Positions 18,639-27,203 of a DNA stretch of 64,000 nt are shown in pieces. Position numbers and translations under genes: made by a program. Source of the stretch: Limimaricola sp. (GTDB lineage: Bacteria > Pseudomonadota > Alphaproteobacteria > Rhodobacterales > Rhodobacteraceae); the NCBI RefSeq assembly GCF_016125575.1, contig NZ_WGLM01000004.1:498501-562500 (forward strand), written 5' to 3'. The notes under the pieces were generated by a model that was not told where the DNA came from, made no database searches, and saw nothing but the letters and a program-made list of their open reading frames with translations. Position 1 is the first letter of the stretch. Each line of letters begins with the position of its first letter.

Positions 18639-19070
18639 ATGCCCGCCACCCTCGCCACCCTGCAAACCCGCTATCCCGGCGCGGTCACCTTTCGCTTCGG
18701 CGATGGGCCTGACTTGTGCAACCGGCTGCTGGCGCTGGTGCGGTCGGGGGCCAAGCGGGCGACGTGCGGGCGATTGCAGGATTTCCTCGATGATCCCGCC
18801 GCGATGCCCGCCGAGGGCCGCTGCGACATCGCCACCACGTGGGACGGCACGCCTGCGCTGGTCATCCGCACGCGAAAGCTGATCCGCATCCGGTTCTGCG
18901 ACGTCACATGGGATCTCGCCCGGCAAGAGGGCGAGGACGCGGCGCTGTCTGGCTGGCAGGAGGGGCATCAAGGATTTTTCGCCCGCAATGGCGGCTTTGA
19001 CCCCGAGATGCTGCTGCTTTTCGAAATCTTCGATCTGGTCGAGGATCTGGCCCAACCCCCCGGGGGCTGA
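18639..19070 (+). CDS. ASCH-domain protein
   Basis: A 143-residue protein with the ASCH fold pattern: GD..DLCNRLLALVRSGAKRATC, VIRTRKLIRIRFCDV and W..GH..FF. ASCH domains resemble the PUA RNA-binding fold, and some members are amidohydrolases or RNA-linked. The specific role is unknown. Confidence 0.85.
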   Translation: MPATLATLQTRYPGAVTFRFGDGPDLCNRLLALVRSGAKRATCGRLQDFLDDPAAMPAEGRCDIATTWDGTPALVIRTRKLIRIRFCDVTWDLARQEGEDAALSGWQEGHQGFFARNGGFDPEMLLLFEIFDLVEDLAQPPGG

Positions 19071-19151
19071 TCCGCGACACCGCGCGCCGTTTTCGGGCGC
19101 GCCTCTAGCGGGCCGCGGCGCAACGCTGGGCCGACCTAACGGATACCACCC

Positions 19152-19919
19152 ATGCTGACCATCACGATCGTTGAATCAAACCCCCGCCCGATGCCGCCGC
19201 AGGCCACCCATTTCCTGCGCGAATTCGCCGCGCTGGCGCCCGACACCGCGTTTCGCGTCATCGCGCCCTATGACGCCCCCTTCGTCCCGGCCCAGTTGGA
19301 TGGCACTGACGGCGTGGTCTTCACTGGTTCCTCGGTGGACTGGGGCGCTGGCGATGTGCGGGCCGAACCGCTGGCCGTTGCCATGCGCGCGGCCTTCGCG
19401 GCGGGCCTGCCGGTCTTTGGGTCATGCAACGGAATGCAACTGGCCGCCGTGGTTCTGGGCGGCGCTTGCGAAGCCTCACCCCGCGGACGCGAAGATGGCG
19501 TGGCCGTCGCCGTCACGAAAACACCCCAAGGGCGGGCGCATCCGCTGCTTGCCGGGCGGCCCGACAGCTTTGCGGTGCCCTGTATCCACCGCGACAGCGT
19601 CAGCCGTCTGCCGCCGGGCGCGACGCTGCTGGCCGGCAATGACCATTCGCCGGTGCAGGTCTTTGCCCAGATCGGTGATGGCGTCGATTTCATGGGGTGC
19701 CAGTACCACCCGGAATTCGCGCCGGTATGGCTGGCCGACATCCTGCGCGGGCGCGGCGCTGATCCGGCGCTTTGCGACGCGCTGCATGATGCATCGGAAC
19801 GGCCCGCTGCGGCGGCGCGGCTGGGCATCGACGGGGCCGACCTTGCCCCGGCGGCCCGGGTCACCGAGTTGCGCAATTGGCTGGCCCATGTCGCGACGCG
19901 GGCGCGCGCGGCGGCCTAA
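19152..19919 (+). CDS. Type 1 glutamine amidotransferase
   Basis: A 255-residue class I GATase domain with nucleophile cysteine in GSCNGMQ and QYHPEF carrying the histidine. It stands alone, with no synthetase domain, like GuaA-type amidotransferases that act on small molecules or peptidoglycan. The substrate is unknown. Its stop overlaps the convergent next gene in CTAA. Confidence 0.85.
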   Translation: MLTITIVESNPRPMPPQATHFLREFAALAPDTAFRVIAPYDAPFVPAQLDGTDGVVFTGSSVDWGAGDVRAEPLAVAMRAAFAAGLPVFGSCNGMQLAAVVLGGACEASPRGREDGVAVAVTKTPQGRAHPLLAGRPDSFAVPCIHRDSVSRLPPGATLLAGNDHSPVQVFAQIGDGVDFMGCQYHPEFAPVWLADILRGRGADPALCDALHDASERPAAAARLGIDGADLAPAARVTELRNWLAHVATRARAAA

Positions 19920-20296
19920 TTTCCGACGTGGATGAAGGCCGCACCGCCCGCCACGATCCGGCGTACGGGTCCGGTCGGCTGCGGTGCCTGAGGCAGTGGC
20001 GAGGGGGCAGCGCCGGCCGCCTTTGTCGCGGTCGAGGCCGCGGCGGGCGCTTGCGCAGTCAGTGCGCCGTCCAGTCGGGTCTGAGTGCTGACGTCACAGC
20101 CCAGTCGCCCGACGATCGAATTGACACCCTTGGCGTTGCAGGCCGCAGCAGCCCCGCCAGCAGTCGTCACCTCGCCGGGGACGGCATCGGCGTTGGCCTG
20201 CTCGCGTGCATGCTCGATCGCCAGCGGCGACAGCAACAGCGCGATCCCGATCACGATCAGGATTGGGCCGCGCAAGGGTGTCCGTTGTGTTTTCAT
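19916..20296 (-). CDS. Small membrane-anchored or secreted protein of unknown function
   Basis: A 126-residue protein with one hydrophobic segment (about 11-26), then an Ala/Pro-rich stretch with two cysteines. No domain recognised. Convergent with the amidotransferase, sharing 4 bp. Confidence 0.65.
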   Translation of the reverse strand: MKTQRTPLRGPILIVIGIALLLSPLAIEHAREQANADAVPGEVTTAGGAAAACNAKGVNSIVGRLGCDVSTQTRLDGALTAQAPAAASTATKAAGAAPSPLPQAPQPTGPVRRIVAGGAAFIHVGN

Positions 20297-20437
20297 CTTC
20301 TGCTCGTTCTCTCAGCAGACATCATAGCCACGCAGGGTGTCGGAATTGTGGTCGCTTCGCGCCCCTCTTTCGTCCGCCCGGCCTTTCGGCTAGGACCGCC
20401 GGGAAACCCGGACCCAGCGCAGTCAGGAGGCAGGTCC

Positions 20438-20719
20438 ATGAGACTTTTCGATAGCAGCAACAGCACGCGTAACCCTCGCACGCGCCGGACATGGGCCCTG
20501 TTCGAACTGGCCCATACGTTGGTGGACTTCGGCGCAGCGCTCTGCTTCATCATCGGCTCGGCGATGTTCTTCTACGCGTCATTGCAGGTGGCGGCGACGT
20601 GGTTCTTCCTTGTCGGCTCTTTCCTGTTCGCCGCCAAACCCACCCTGCGCTTCTGGCGCGAGATCAAGCTTCTGCGGATCGGCGATTACGCCGACCTTGC
20701 CGACCGGACCCGGAACTGA
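20438..20719 (+). CDS. YrhK-family membrane protein
   Basis: A 93-residue protein. WALFELAHTLVDFGAALCFIIGS and FFLVGSFLFAAKPTLRFWRE match the YrhK-like family of two-helix membrane proteins of unknown role. The ATG has AGGAGG upstream. The stop is ten bases before pheT, so it is probably cotranscribed with it. Confidence 0.82.
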   Translation: MRLFDSSNSTRNPRTRRTWALFELAHTLVDFGAALCFIIGSAMFFYASLQVAATWFFLVGSFLFAAKPTLRFWREIKLLRIGDYADLADRTRN

Positions 20720-20729
20720 GGACAGACAC

Positions 20730-23126
20730 ATGAAATTCACGCTCAGCTGGCTCAAGGAGCATCTGGAGACCTCGGCCACCGTGTCCGAGATCGCCGAGGC
20801 GCTGACCGATCTGGGGCTCGAAGTCGAAGGTGTCGAGGACCGGGGCGCTGCGCTGAAGGATTTCGTCATCGGCAAGGTGCTGCACGCCGAGAAACACCCC
20901 GATGCCGACAAGCTGCGCGTCTGTCGCGTGGCCACTGACGAGGGCGAGGTGCAGATCATCTGCGGCGCGCCAAACGCGCGCGAGGGCATCACGGTGGTGG
21001 TCGCCAAGCCGGGCGTCTACGTGCCGGGCATCGACACGACCATCGGCGTGGGCAAGATCCGCGGGATCGAAAGCTTCGGCATGATGGCGTCCGAGCGCGA
21101 GCTGGAGCTGTCGGACGAACATGACGGCATTATCGAGCTGCCTTCGGGCGAGGTGGGGCAGCGGTTTTCCGACTGGCTGGCCGCCAACGACCCGGCCCGC
21201 GTCGATCCGGTGATCGAGATTGCCATCACTCCCAACCGCCCCGATGCGCTGGGCGTGCGCGGCATCGCGCGCGATCTTGCCGCGCGGGGTCTGGGCACGT
21301 TGAAACCCAACCCCTTCGCTGCGGTGCCCGAGCAGTTCGACAGCGACATGACCGTGACGATCGACGCCGACACCGCCGATGGCTGTCCGGTCTTTTGCGG
21401 AAGGGTGATCCGTGGCGTGTCCAACGGCCCGTCGCCGAAATGGCTGCAAGACCGGCTGCGTGCGATCGGGCTGCGCCCGATCTCGTTCCTTGTCGATGTG
21501 ACCAACTTCTTCACCTACGACCTCAACCGCCCGCTGCACGTCTTCGACATGGCGAAGGTCAAGGGCGTGCTGCGGGTCCATCGGGCGCAGGGCGGCGAGG
21601 TGCTAACCGCGCTCGACGACAAGGACTACACGCTGCGGCCCGGCATGATGGTGATCTCCGACGAGACCGGCCCGGAAAGCATCGCCGGCATCATGGGCGG
21701 CGCGGCGACGGGTGTGTCCGAGGACACGACCGAGGTTTTCGTCGAAAGCGCCTACTGGGATCCGGTGCAGATCGCGCTGACCGGCCGCGCGCTGAAGATC
21801 AACTCCGACGCGCGCTACCGGTTCGAGCGTGGGGTCGATCCCGCCTTCACCCCCGAGGGGCTGGAACGCGCCGTGCGGATGATCGTGGATCATGCCGGTG
21901 GCGAGGCCAGCCAAGCCATTGCTGCAGGCGCCGTGCCGCATCTTGACCGCGCCTATCGGCTGGACGCGAAACGGGTGCAAAGCCTTGTCGGGATGGAGAT
22001 CCCGGAGGCCGAGCAGCGCCGCACGCTGACCGCTCTGGGCTTTCGCCTGGAAGGTGCGATGGCGCATGTCCCCAGCTGGCGCCCCGATATCCAGGGTGAT
22101 GCCGATCTGGTGGAAGAGGTGGCGCGCATTGCCTCGCTGACCAAGCTGCAAGGCAAGCCGATGCGCCGCCCGACCCCGGGCGTGCCGCAGCCCGTCCTGA
22201 CGCCGCTGCAACGGCGCACCTCTGCGGCACGGCGGATGGCGGCCGCGCTGGGCTACAATGAATGCATCACCTACAGCTTCATCGACCGCGAGGCGGCCGC
22301 CCTTTTCGGCGGCGGCGACGATGCGACGATGCTGGAAAACCCGATCTCGGCTGATCTCAGCCACATGCGCCCGGCGCTGCTGCCCGGCCTGCTGCGCGCC
22401 GCGGCCCGCAACCAGGCGCGCGGCTTTGCCGACATGGCGCTGTTCGAGGCGGGCCATGCTTTCCACGGCGGCGAGCCGGAGGAACAGCACCTGCTGGTGA
22501 CCGGCATCCTTGTCGGCCGCACCGGGCCCAAGGACGTGCACGGCACCGCGCGCCCGGTCGACATTTACGACGCCAAGGCCGACGCCGAAGCGATTCTGGC
22601 CGCGATGGGCGCACCCGCCAAGGTGCAGATCCTGCGCGGCGCGGCCAACTGGTGGCACCCCGGCCGGCACGGCATGATCTGCCTTGGCCCCAAGAAGGTG
22701 TTGGGCGTCTTTGGTGAGCTGCACCCCCGTGTGCTGCGCGCGATGGATGTGAAGGGCCCTGTCGTGGCTTTCACCCTTTGGCCCGAACAGGTGCCGCTGC
22801 CGAAATCGCGCAGCGCCACGCGGCCCGCGTTGGTGGCCCCCGACCTGCAACCGGTCGAACGCGATTTCGCCTTCGTCGTCGATGCGCAGGTCGAGGCGCT
22901 GACGCTGGTTAATGCGGCGCAGGGGGCCGACAAGGCGCTGATCGCCGAGGTGCGCGTCTTCGACCAATTCATCGGCGGCAGCCTTGGCGAGGGCAAGAAA
23001 TCGGTCGCGCTCACGGTGCGGCTGCAGCCGACCGAGGCCACGCTGAAGGAAGCCGAGATCGAGGCCGTCTCGGCCCGCATCGTCGAGAAGGTCGGCAAGG
23101 CCACCGGCGGCGTTCTGCGCCGCTGA
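20730..23126 (+). CDS. pheT: Phenylalanine--tRNA ligase subunit beta
   Basis: Beta subunit of PheRS, with editing and tRNA-binding roles. The 798 residues hold an N-terminal EMAP/OB tRNA-binding domain (about 40-150), the B3/B4 editing domain (about 210-390, including the N.RYRFERGVD stretch), B5, a catalytic-like core and a C-terminal anticodon-binding FDX-ACB domain. Full family length. Its 3' end is partly repeated just downstream. Confidence 0.97.
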   Translation: MKFTLSWLKEHLETSATVSEIAEALTDLGLEVEGVEDRGAALKDFVIGKVLHAEKHPDADKLRVCRVATDEGEVQIICGAPNAREGITVVVAKPGVYVPGIDTTIGVGKIRGIESFGMMASERELELSDEHDGIIELPSGEVGQRFSDWLAANDPARVDPVIEIAITPNRPDALGVRGIARDLAARGLGTLKPNPFAAVPEQFDSDMTVTIDADTADGCPVFCGRVIRGVSNGPSPKWLQDRLRAIGLRPISFLVDVTNFFTYDLNRPLHVFDMAKVKGVLRVHRAQGGEVLTALDDKDYTLRPGMMVISDETGPESIAGIMGGAATGVSEDTTEVFVESAYWDPVQIALTGRALKINSDARYRFERGVDPAFTPEGLERAVRMIVDHAGGEASQAIAAGAVPHLDRAYRLDAKRVQSLVGMEIPEAEQRRTLTALGFRLEGAMAHVPSWRPDIQGDADLVEEVARIASLTKLQGKPMRRPTPGVPQPVLTPLQRRTSAARRMAAALGYNECITYSFIDREAAALFGGGDDATMLENPISADLSHMRPALLPGLLRAAARNQARGFADMALFEAGHAFHGGEPEEQHLLVTGILVGRTGPKDVHGTARPVDIYDAKADAEAILAAMGAPAKVQILRGAANWWHPGRHGMICLGPKKVLGVFGELHPRVLRAMDVKGPVVAFTLWPEQVPLPKSRSATRPALVAPDLQPVERDFAFVVDAQVEALTLVNAAQGADKALIAEVRVFDQFIGGSLGEGKKSVALTVRLQPTEATLKEAEIEAVSARIVEKVGKATGGVLRR

Positions 23127-23160
23127 TAAAGTCCACGGGCGGCGTCCTGCGCCGCTGATA
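23101..23160 (+). repeat. Imperfect tandem repeat of the pheT 3' end
   Basis: Bases 23101-23128 and 23133-23160 match at 26 of 28 positions. The first copy encodes the last PheT residues TGGVLRR and the stop. The second repeats the same codons and stop in the untranslated region. Confidence 0.9.
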
Positions 23161-23228
23161 CCGTCGCGCCGCAACGTCGTCGCGCAGGGGCCTTGCCAAA
23201 TTGCAGGGGTCCTGCGCCAATCCACGCC

Positions 23229-24833
23229 ATGGAACACGATTATGTGATCGTTGGTGGTGGGGCGGCCGGGGCGACGCTGGCCGCGCGACTGTCCGAAGAC
23301 CCGACCGTGTCGGTCTGCCTTGTCGAGGCGGGCGGCGACGGGCGTGGCATATTGGTGCGTGCCCCGGCGCTGACCGCGGCCATGATCTCGGGCCGTCCGA
23401 AGTTGAATAACTGGGCGCTGCACACCGTACCGCAGCCGGGGCTGAACGGCCGCCGCGGGTTCCAGCCACGCGGCAAGGGGCTGGGCGGCTCTACCGCGAT
23501 CAACGCCATGCTCTACGTCCGCGGCCACCCGCGCGACTACGACGAATGGGCTGATCTGGGCGCGGAGGGCTGGGACTGGGCCAGCGTCGCACCCTACTTC
23601 CGCATGTCCGAACGCAATCAGCGCGGCGCCGACGCGCTACACGGCGATGCCGGCCCGCTGCAGGTCGCCGACCAGAACGACCCCCGCGCCATCGCCGACG
23701 CCTTCGTGCAGGCGGCGGAAACCCTGCAAATCCGCCGCAACCCCGATTTCAACGGGCCGGTGCAGGAGGGCGCGGGGCTTTACCAGGTGATGCAGTATTT
23801 CGACGGCCCGCAGCGGGGCGAACGTTGTTCTGCCGCGGCGGCCTACCTGTTCCCGGCGGCGGGGCGGCGCAACCTGACCGTCATCACCCGCGCGCTGGTG
23901 CAGAAGATCACCGTTGCCGATGGCCGCGCCACCGGCGTTCTGGCCCGCTTCGGCGGCGAGGACCGGCCGCTGCGCGCCCGGCGCGAGGTGATCCTGTCGG
24001 CAGGCGCCTTCGGCACGCCGCAACTGCTGCTGCTGTCGGGGATCGGCCCCGAGGACGAGTTGCGCGCGCATGGGATCGCGCCCCTCCACGTGTTGCCGGG
24101 CGTCGGGGCGAACCTGCAGGACCACCTCGATTACGTCATCAGCTACACCTCGCCGCGCCGCGATGTCGTCGGGCTGAACCCGCGGGGCCTGTGGGATCTG
24201 GCCCGCGCCGGGCTGCGCTGGCGCAAGGATGGAAGCGGCCTTTTCGCCACGCCCTTTTCCGAAGGTGGGGCCTTTGTCCGCAGCCGTCCCGGCCTCGATC
24301 GGCCGGACCTTCAGATCCACTTCGTCGTCGGCATCGTCGACAATCACCTGCGCAAGATCCACCTTGCCCACGGCTTCTCGTCCCACGTCTGCGTGCTGCG
24401 CCCTGAAAGCCGTGGAACGGTCGGCCTGACCTCGTCCAATCCGGCCGCCCCGCCTCGGATCGACCCCGCGTTCCTCTCGGCCCCCGCCGATCTTGGCACT
24501 CTCATGGCCGGGGCGCGGCTGATGGACGATCTGCTGAAGGCGCCGCCGCTTGCGCCGTGGCGGGGCCGCAGGCTTTACCCTCATGACGGCAGCGACGCCG
24601 CGCTTGAAGCCGATATCCGCGCCCGCGCCGACACGATCTATCATCCCGTCGGCACCTGCCGGATGGGCACCGATGACATGGCCGTGACCGATACCGCCGG
24701 GCGCGTACACGGGTTGGGCGGGCTGCGCGTCGTCGATGCCTCGCTCATGCCGCGGCTGATCGGCGGCAACACCACCGCGCCCACCGTGATGATGGCCGAG
24801 AAGATTGCCGCGGGCCTCCGCGCCGGGGGCTAA
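23229..24833 (+). CDS. GMC-family FAD-dependent oxidoreductase
   Basis: A 534-residue choline/alcohol dehydrogenase-like flavoprotein. GGGAAGATLAARL near the N-terminus binds FAD, GLGGSTAINAMLYVRG is the GMC signature 1 region, SAGAFGTPQLLLLSGIGP is signature 2, and the C-terminus has catalytic HPVGTCRMG and GGNTTAPT.MMAEK. The substrate is unclear and no betaine genes adjoin. Start at 23229 chosen because the FAD fold begins at once. Confidence 0.9.
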   Translation: MEHDYVIVGGGAAGATLAARLSEDPTVSVCLVEAGGDGRGILVRAPALTAAMISGRPKLNNWALHTVPQPGLNGRRGFQPRGKGLGGSTAINAMLYVRGHPRDYDEWADLGAEGWDWASVAPYFRMSERNQRGADALHGDAGPLQVADQNDPRAIADAFVQAAETLQIRRNPDFNGPVQEGAGLYQVMQYFDGPQRGERCSAAAAYLFPAAGRRNLTVITRALVQKITVADGRATGVLARFGGEDRPLRARREVILSAGAFGTPQLLLLSGIGPEDELRAHGIAPLHVLPGVGANLQDHLDYVISYTSPRRDVVGLNPRGLWDLARAGLRWRKDGSGLFATPFSEGGAFVRSRPGLDRPDLQIHFVVGIVDNHLRKIHLAHGFSSHVCVLRPESRGTVGLTSSNPAAPPRIDPAFLSAPADLGTLMAGARLMDDLLKAPPLAPWRGRRLYPHDGSDAALEADIRARADTIYHPVGTCRMGTDDMAVTDTAGRVHGLGGLRVVDASLMPRLIGGNTTAPTVMMAEKIAAGLRAGG

Positions 24834-24935
24834 GCGCCGCCGCGCCGCAGATTTTCCTTGGCAGATCGCGGGCCCCGTCGGATAGATGGGCCACGCGCGC
24901 ACAAGACGCGCATGGACAGCCACAAGGGAACGAAA

Positions 24936-25364
24936 ATGCTAAAGGAATTCCGCGATTTCATCGCGAAGGGCAACGTGATGGACCTTGCCGTGGGCATCAT
25001 CATCGGCGCCGCGTTCACCGCCATCGTCTCCAGCCTCGTCTCGGACCTGATCAACCCGATCATCGGGCTGATCCTTGGCGGGGTGGATTTCACCAACATG
25101 TACGTCGTGCTGAAGGGCACGGTTCCCGCCGGATCGTCGCTTTCCGCGGCACGCGATGCAGGTGCGGCCGTCTTTGCCTATGGGTCGTTCATCACCGCGG
25201 TGATCAACTTCCTCATCATCGCGTTCGTGGTGTTCATGCTGGTCAAGGGCGTGAACGCGATCAAGAACGCCGCCGAAAAGAAAGAGCCCCCCAAGCCCGC
25301 CGCGCCGAAGGGCCCGAGCGAGATCGACGTTCTGCTGCAGATCCGCGACGCGCTACAGAAGTAA
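24936..25364 (+). CDS. mscL: Large-conductance mechanosensitive channel
   Basis: A 142-residue MscL, which opens under membrane tension during osmotic downshock. [20 protein letters not shown] is the conserved first transmembrane helix, followed by the VDF.N periplasmic loop, the second helix (about 85-110) and an amphipathic C-terminal helix. The loop is slightly extended and Ala/Ser-rich. Confidence 0.95.
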   Translation: MLKEFRDFIAKGNVMDLAVGIIIGAAFTAIVSSLVSDLINPIIGLILGGVDFTNMYVVLKGTVPAGSSLSAARDAGAAVFAYGSFITAVINFLIIAFVVFMLVKGVNAIKNAAEKKEPPKPAAPKGPSEIDVLLQIRDALQK

Positions 25365-25381
25365 CCGTCTGATCCAGCGGA

Positions 25382-25406
25382 AAAGGCCCGCCGCCGGCGG
25401 GCCTTT
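25382..25406 (+). terminator. Terminator after mscL
   Basis: A perfect 11-bp stem (25382-25392 with 25396-25406) with loop GCC, 18 bp after the mscL stop. Its outer A/T pairs could act in both directions, also serving the convergent ald gene. Confidence 0.8.
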
Positions 25407-25423
25407 GCACCATTTTCAGGATC

Positions 25424-25490
25424 GAGGGGCGCTGCCCCTCTTGGCCCTGCCGGGCCAATTCACCCCGGGATATTTGCGAGGCAAAGGCGG
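25424..25490. repeat. Tandem hairpins and mosaic intergenic repeat between mscL and ald
   Basis: Two perfect 7-bp hairpins side by side (25424-25430/25434-25440 and 25441-25447/25452-25458) followed by CCCCGGGATATTTGCGAGGC. I recall similar short mosaic units from many Rhodobacterales intergenic regions. A related piece occurs at 37070-37117. Confidence 0.6.
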
Positions 25491-25497
25491 CAGGGCG

Positions 25498-26610
25498 TCA
25501 GAGCAGGCTGGCCGCGTCCACGCTGGGCAGGCCAAGGGCGGCCCCGACGGCGGCATAAGTCAACTGGCCCGCATGCACGTTGATGCCCGCCAGCAGATGG
25601 CGGTCGTCGCGGCAGGCCTGTTGCCAGCCCTTGTCGGCCAGCGCCAGCATGAAGGGCATCGTTGCGTTGCCCAGCGCGAGCGTTGATGTGCGCGGCACCG
25701 CGCCGGGCATGTTGGCCACGCAGTAATGCATCACGCCGTCCACCTCGTAGACCGGGTTTTCGTGCGTGGTCGCATGGCTGGTCTCGAAACAACCGCCCTG
25801 GTCGATGGCGACGTCCACCAGCGCCGCGCCGGGCTTCAGCTCTGCCAGCATGGCGCGGCTGATCAGCTTCGGCGCAGCCGCGCCGGGGATCAGGACCGCA
25901 CCGATGATCAGGTCGGCCTCGCGCGCATAGTCGAGCGTGTTGCCCGCGCTGGCATAGCTGTTCTTGAAGGTGCCGCCATAGACATCGTCAAGGTCGCGCA
26001 GCCGCGGAATGGACCGGTCGAGCACGGTCACATCTGCACCCATCCCGGCGGCAATCTTGGCCGCATGGGTGCCCACCACGCCGCCGCCGATCACCAGCAC
26101 CCTGGCCGGGCCCACGCCGGGCACACCGCCCAGCAGGATGCCGCGCCCGCCATTGGCCTTCTGCAACGTCCAGGCGCCCACCTGCGGCGCAAGCCGCCCG
26201 GCAACCTCGGACATCGGCGCCAGCAGGGGCAGGCCGCCGCGGTCGTCCGTCACCGTCTCGTAGGCGATGCATGTGGCGCCGGATTTCAGCAGGTCGTGAG
26301 TCTGCTCGGGATCGGGGGCGAGGTGGAGGTAAGTGAACAGGATCTGCCCTTCGCGCAGCATCTTGCGCTCGACCGCCTGCGGCTCTTTCACCTTCACGAT
26401 CATGTCGGCTGCGGCGAAGACATCGGCAGCACTGGCCGCAATCTGCGCCCCGGCGGCGACGTAGTCGGCATCGGGAAACCCGGCGCCAAGGCCCGCTTCG
26501 GTCTGTACCGTCACGGTATGGCCATGGGCCACGGCCTCGCGCGCGGCATTGGGCGTCAGGCCCACGCGAAATTCCTGCGGTTTGATTTCCTTGGGGCAGC
26601 CGATGTGCAT
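25498..26610 (-). CDS. ald: Alanine dehydrogenase
   Basis: NAD-dependent reversible deamination of L-alanine to pyruvate. The 370 residues start MHIGCPKEIK, with the RVGLTP substrate loop, KVKEP, FTYLHLA, GGGVVGTHAAK binding NAD, and NMPGAVPRTST. Family length. Earlier in-frame codons add 50 unrelated residues. Divergent from an Lrp-type regulator over 134 bp. Confidence 0.96.
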   Translation of the reverse strand: MHIGCPKEIKPQEFRVGLTPNAAREAVAHGHTVTVQTEAGLGAGFPDADYVAAGAQIAASAADVFAAADMIVKVKEPQAVERKMLREGQILFTYLHLAPDPEQTHDLLKSGATCIAYETVTDDRGGLPLLAPMSEVAGRLAPQVGAWTLQKANGGRGILLGGVPGVGPARVLVIGGGVVGTHAAKIAAGMGADVTVLDRSIPRLRDLDDVYGGTFKNSYASAGNTLDYAREADLIIGAVLIPGAAAPKLISRAMLAELKPGAALVDVAIDQGGCFETSHATTHENPVYEVDGVMHYCVANMPGAVPRTSTLALGNATMPFMLALADKGWQQACRDDRHLLAGINVHAGQLTYAAVGAALGLPSVDAASLL

Positions 26611-26666
26611 GGGGATCCTCCTGTTGATTGTCGACAGGATGGGCAAACGGGCGCGCAAATGCTTGG

Positions 26667-26695
26667 GAATCAGGCTTGGCTTTTGGCCCTGATTC
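26667..26695. promoter_or_regulatory. Inverted repeat, likely operator for ald and the Lrp gene
   Basis: Perfect 8-bp inverted repeat GAATCAGG (26667-26674) and CCTGATTC (26688-26695), centres 21 bp apart, about two helical turns. It sits mid-gap between the divergent genes, as expected for an Lrp/AldR-type dimer site. Confidence 0.6.
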
Positions 26696-26744
26696 GCAAA
26701 GAATGTGCGTTGATCGGGCCCGCAAAAGAAAGCCATTGTCCAAT

Positions 26745-27203
26745 ATGGAAATTGACGCAACAGATCGTCGACTGCTGGTCGCGTTGCAAAAGGACGGGCG
26801 CCTGTCGAATGCCGAGCTGTCGGAGCTGGTGAACCTGTCTCCCTCGGCCTGTTTCCGGCGGGTGCAACGGATGGAAAAGGCCGGACTGATCACCGGCTAT
26901 GTCGCGCTGCTGGACCCGCGCGCGCTGGGCCGCCCGACCACGGTTTTCGTCGAGATCACGCTGAGCGGGCAGGCCGACGAGGTGCTGGACGCCTTCGAGC
27001 GCGCGGTGGCCCGCGTGCCGGAGGTGCTGGAATGCCACCTGATGGCAGGCTCGGCTGACTACCTTCTGAAGGTCACCGCGCGGGACACAGACGATTTCGC
27101 GCGCATCCATCGCCGCTACCTGGCCACCTTGCCGGGCGTGGCGCAGATGCAGTCCAGCTTTGCCTTGCGCACGGTGACGCAGACCACCGCGCTGCCGGTC
27201 TAA
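26745..27203 (+). CDS. Lrp/AsnC-family transcriptional regulator, probably of ald
   Basis: A 152-residue protein with an N-terminal winged helix (IDATDRRLLVALQKDGR, then LSELVNLSPSACFRRVQRME) and a C-terminal RAM ligand-binding domain (about 70-145, with GSADYLL). Lrp-type regulators divergent from ald commonly activate it with alanine. ATG at 26745 starts the fold, and longer readings add unrelated residues. The stop overlaps the convergent SulP gene. Confidence 0.93.
   Translation: MEIDATDRRLLVALQKDGRLSNAELSELVNLSPSACFRRVQRMEKAGLITGYVALLDPRALGRPTTVFVEITLSGQADEVLDAFERAVARVPEVLECHLMAGSADYLLKVTARDTDDFARIHRRYLATLPGVAQMQSSFALRTVTQTTALPV

Noticed and set aside
21603-23528. 641-residue minus-strand frame opposite pheT
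   Set aside because: Antisense shadow. The plus strand encodes full-length PheT.
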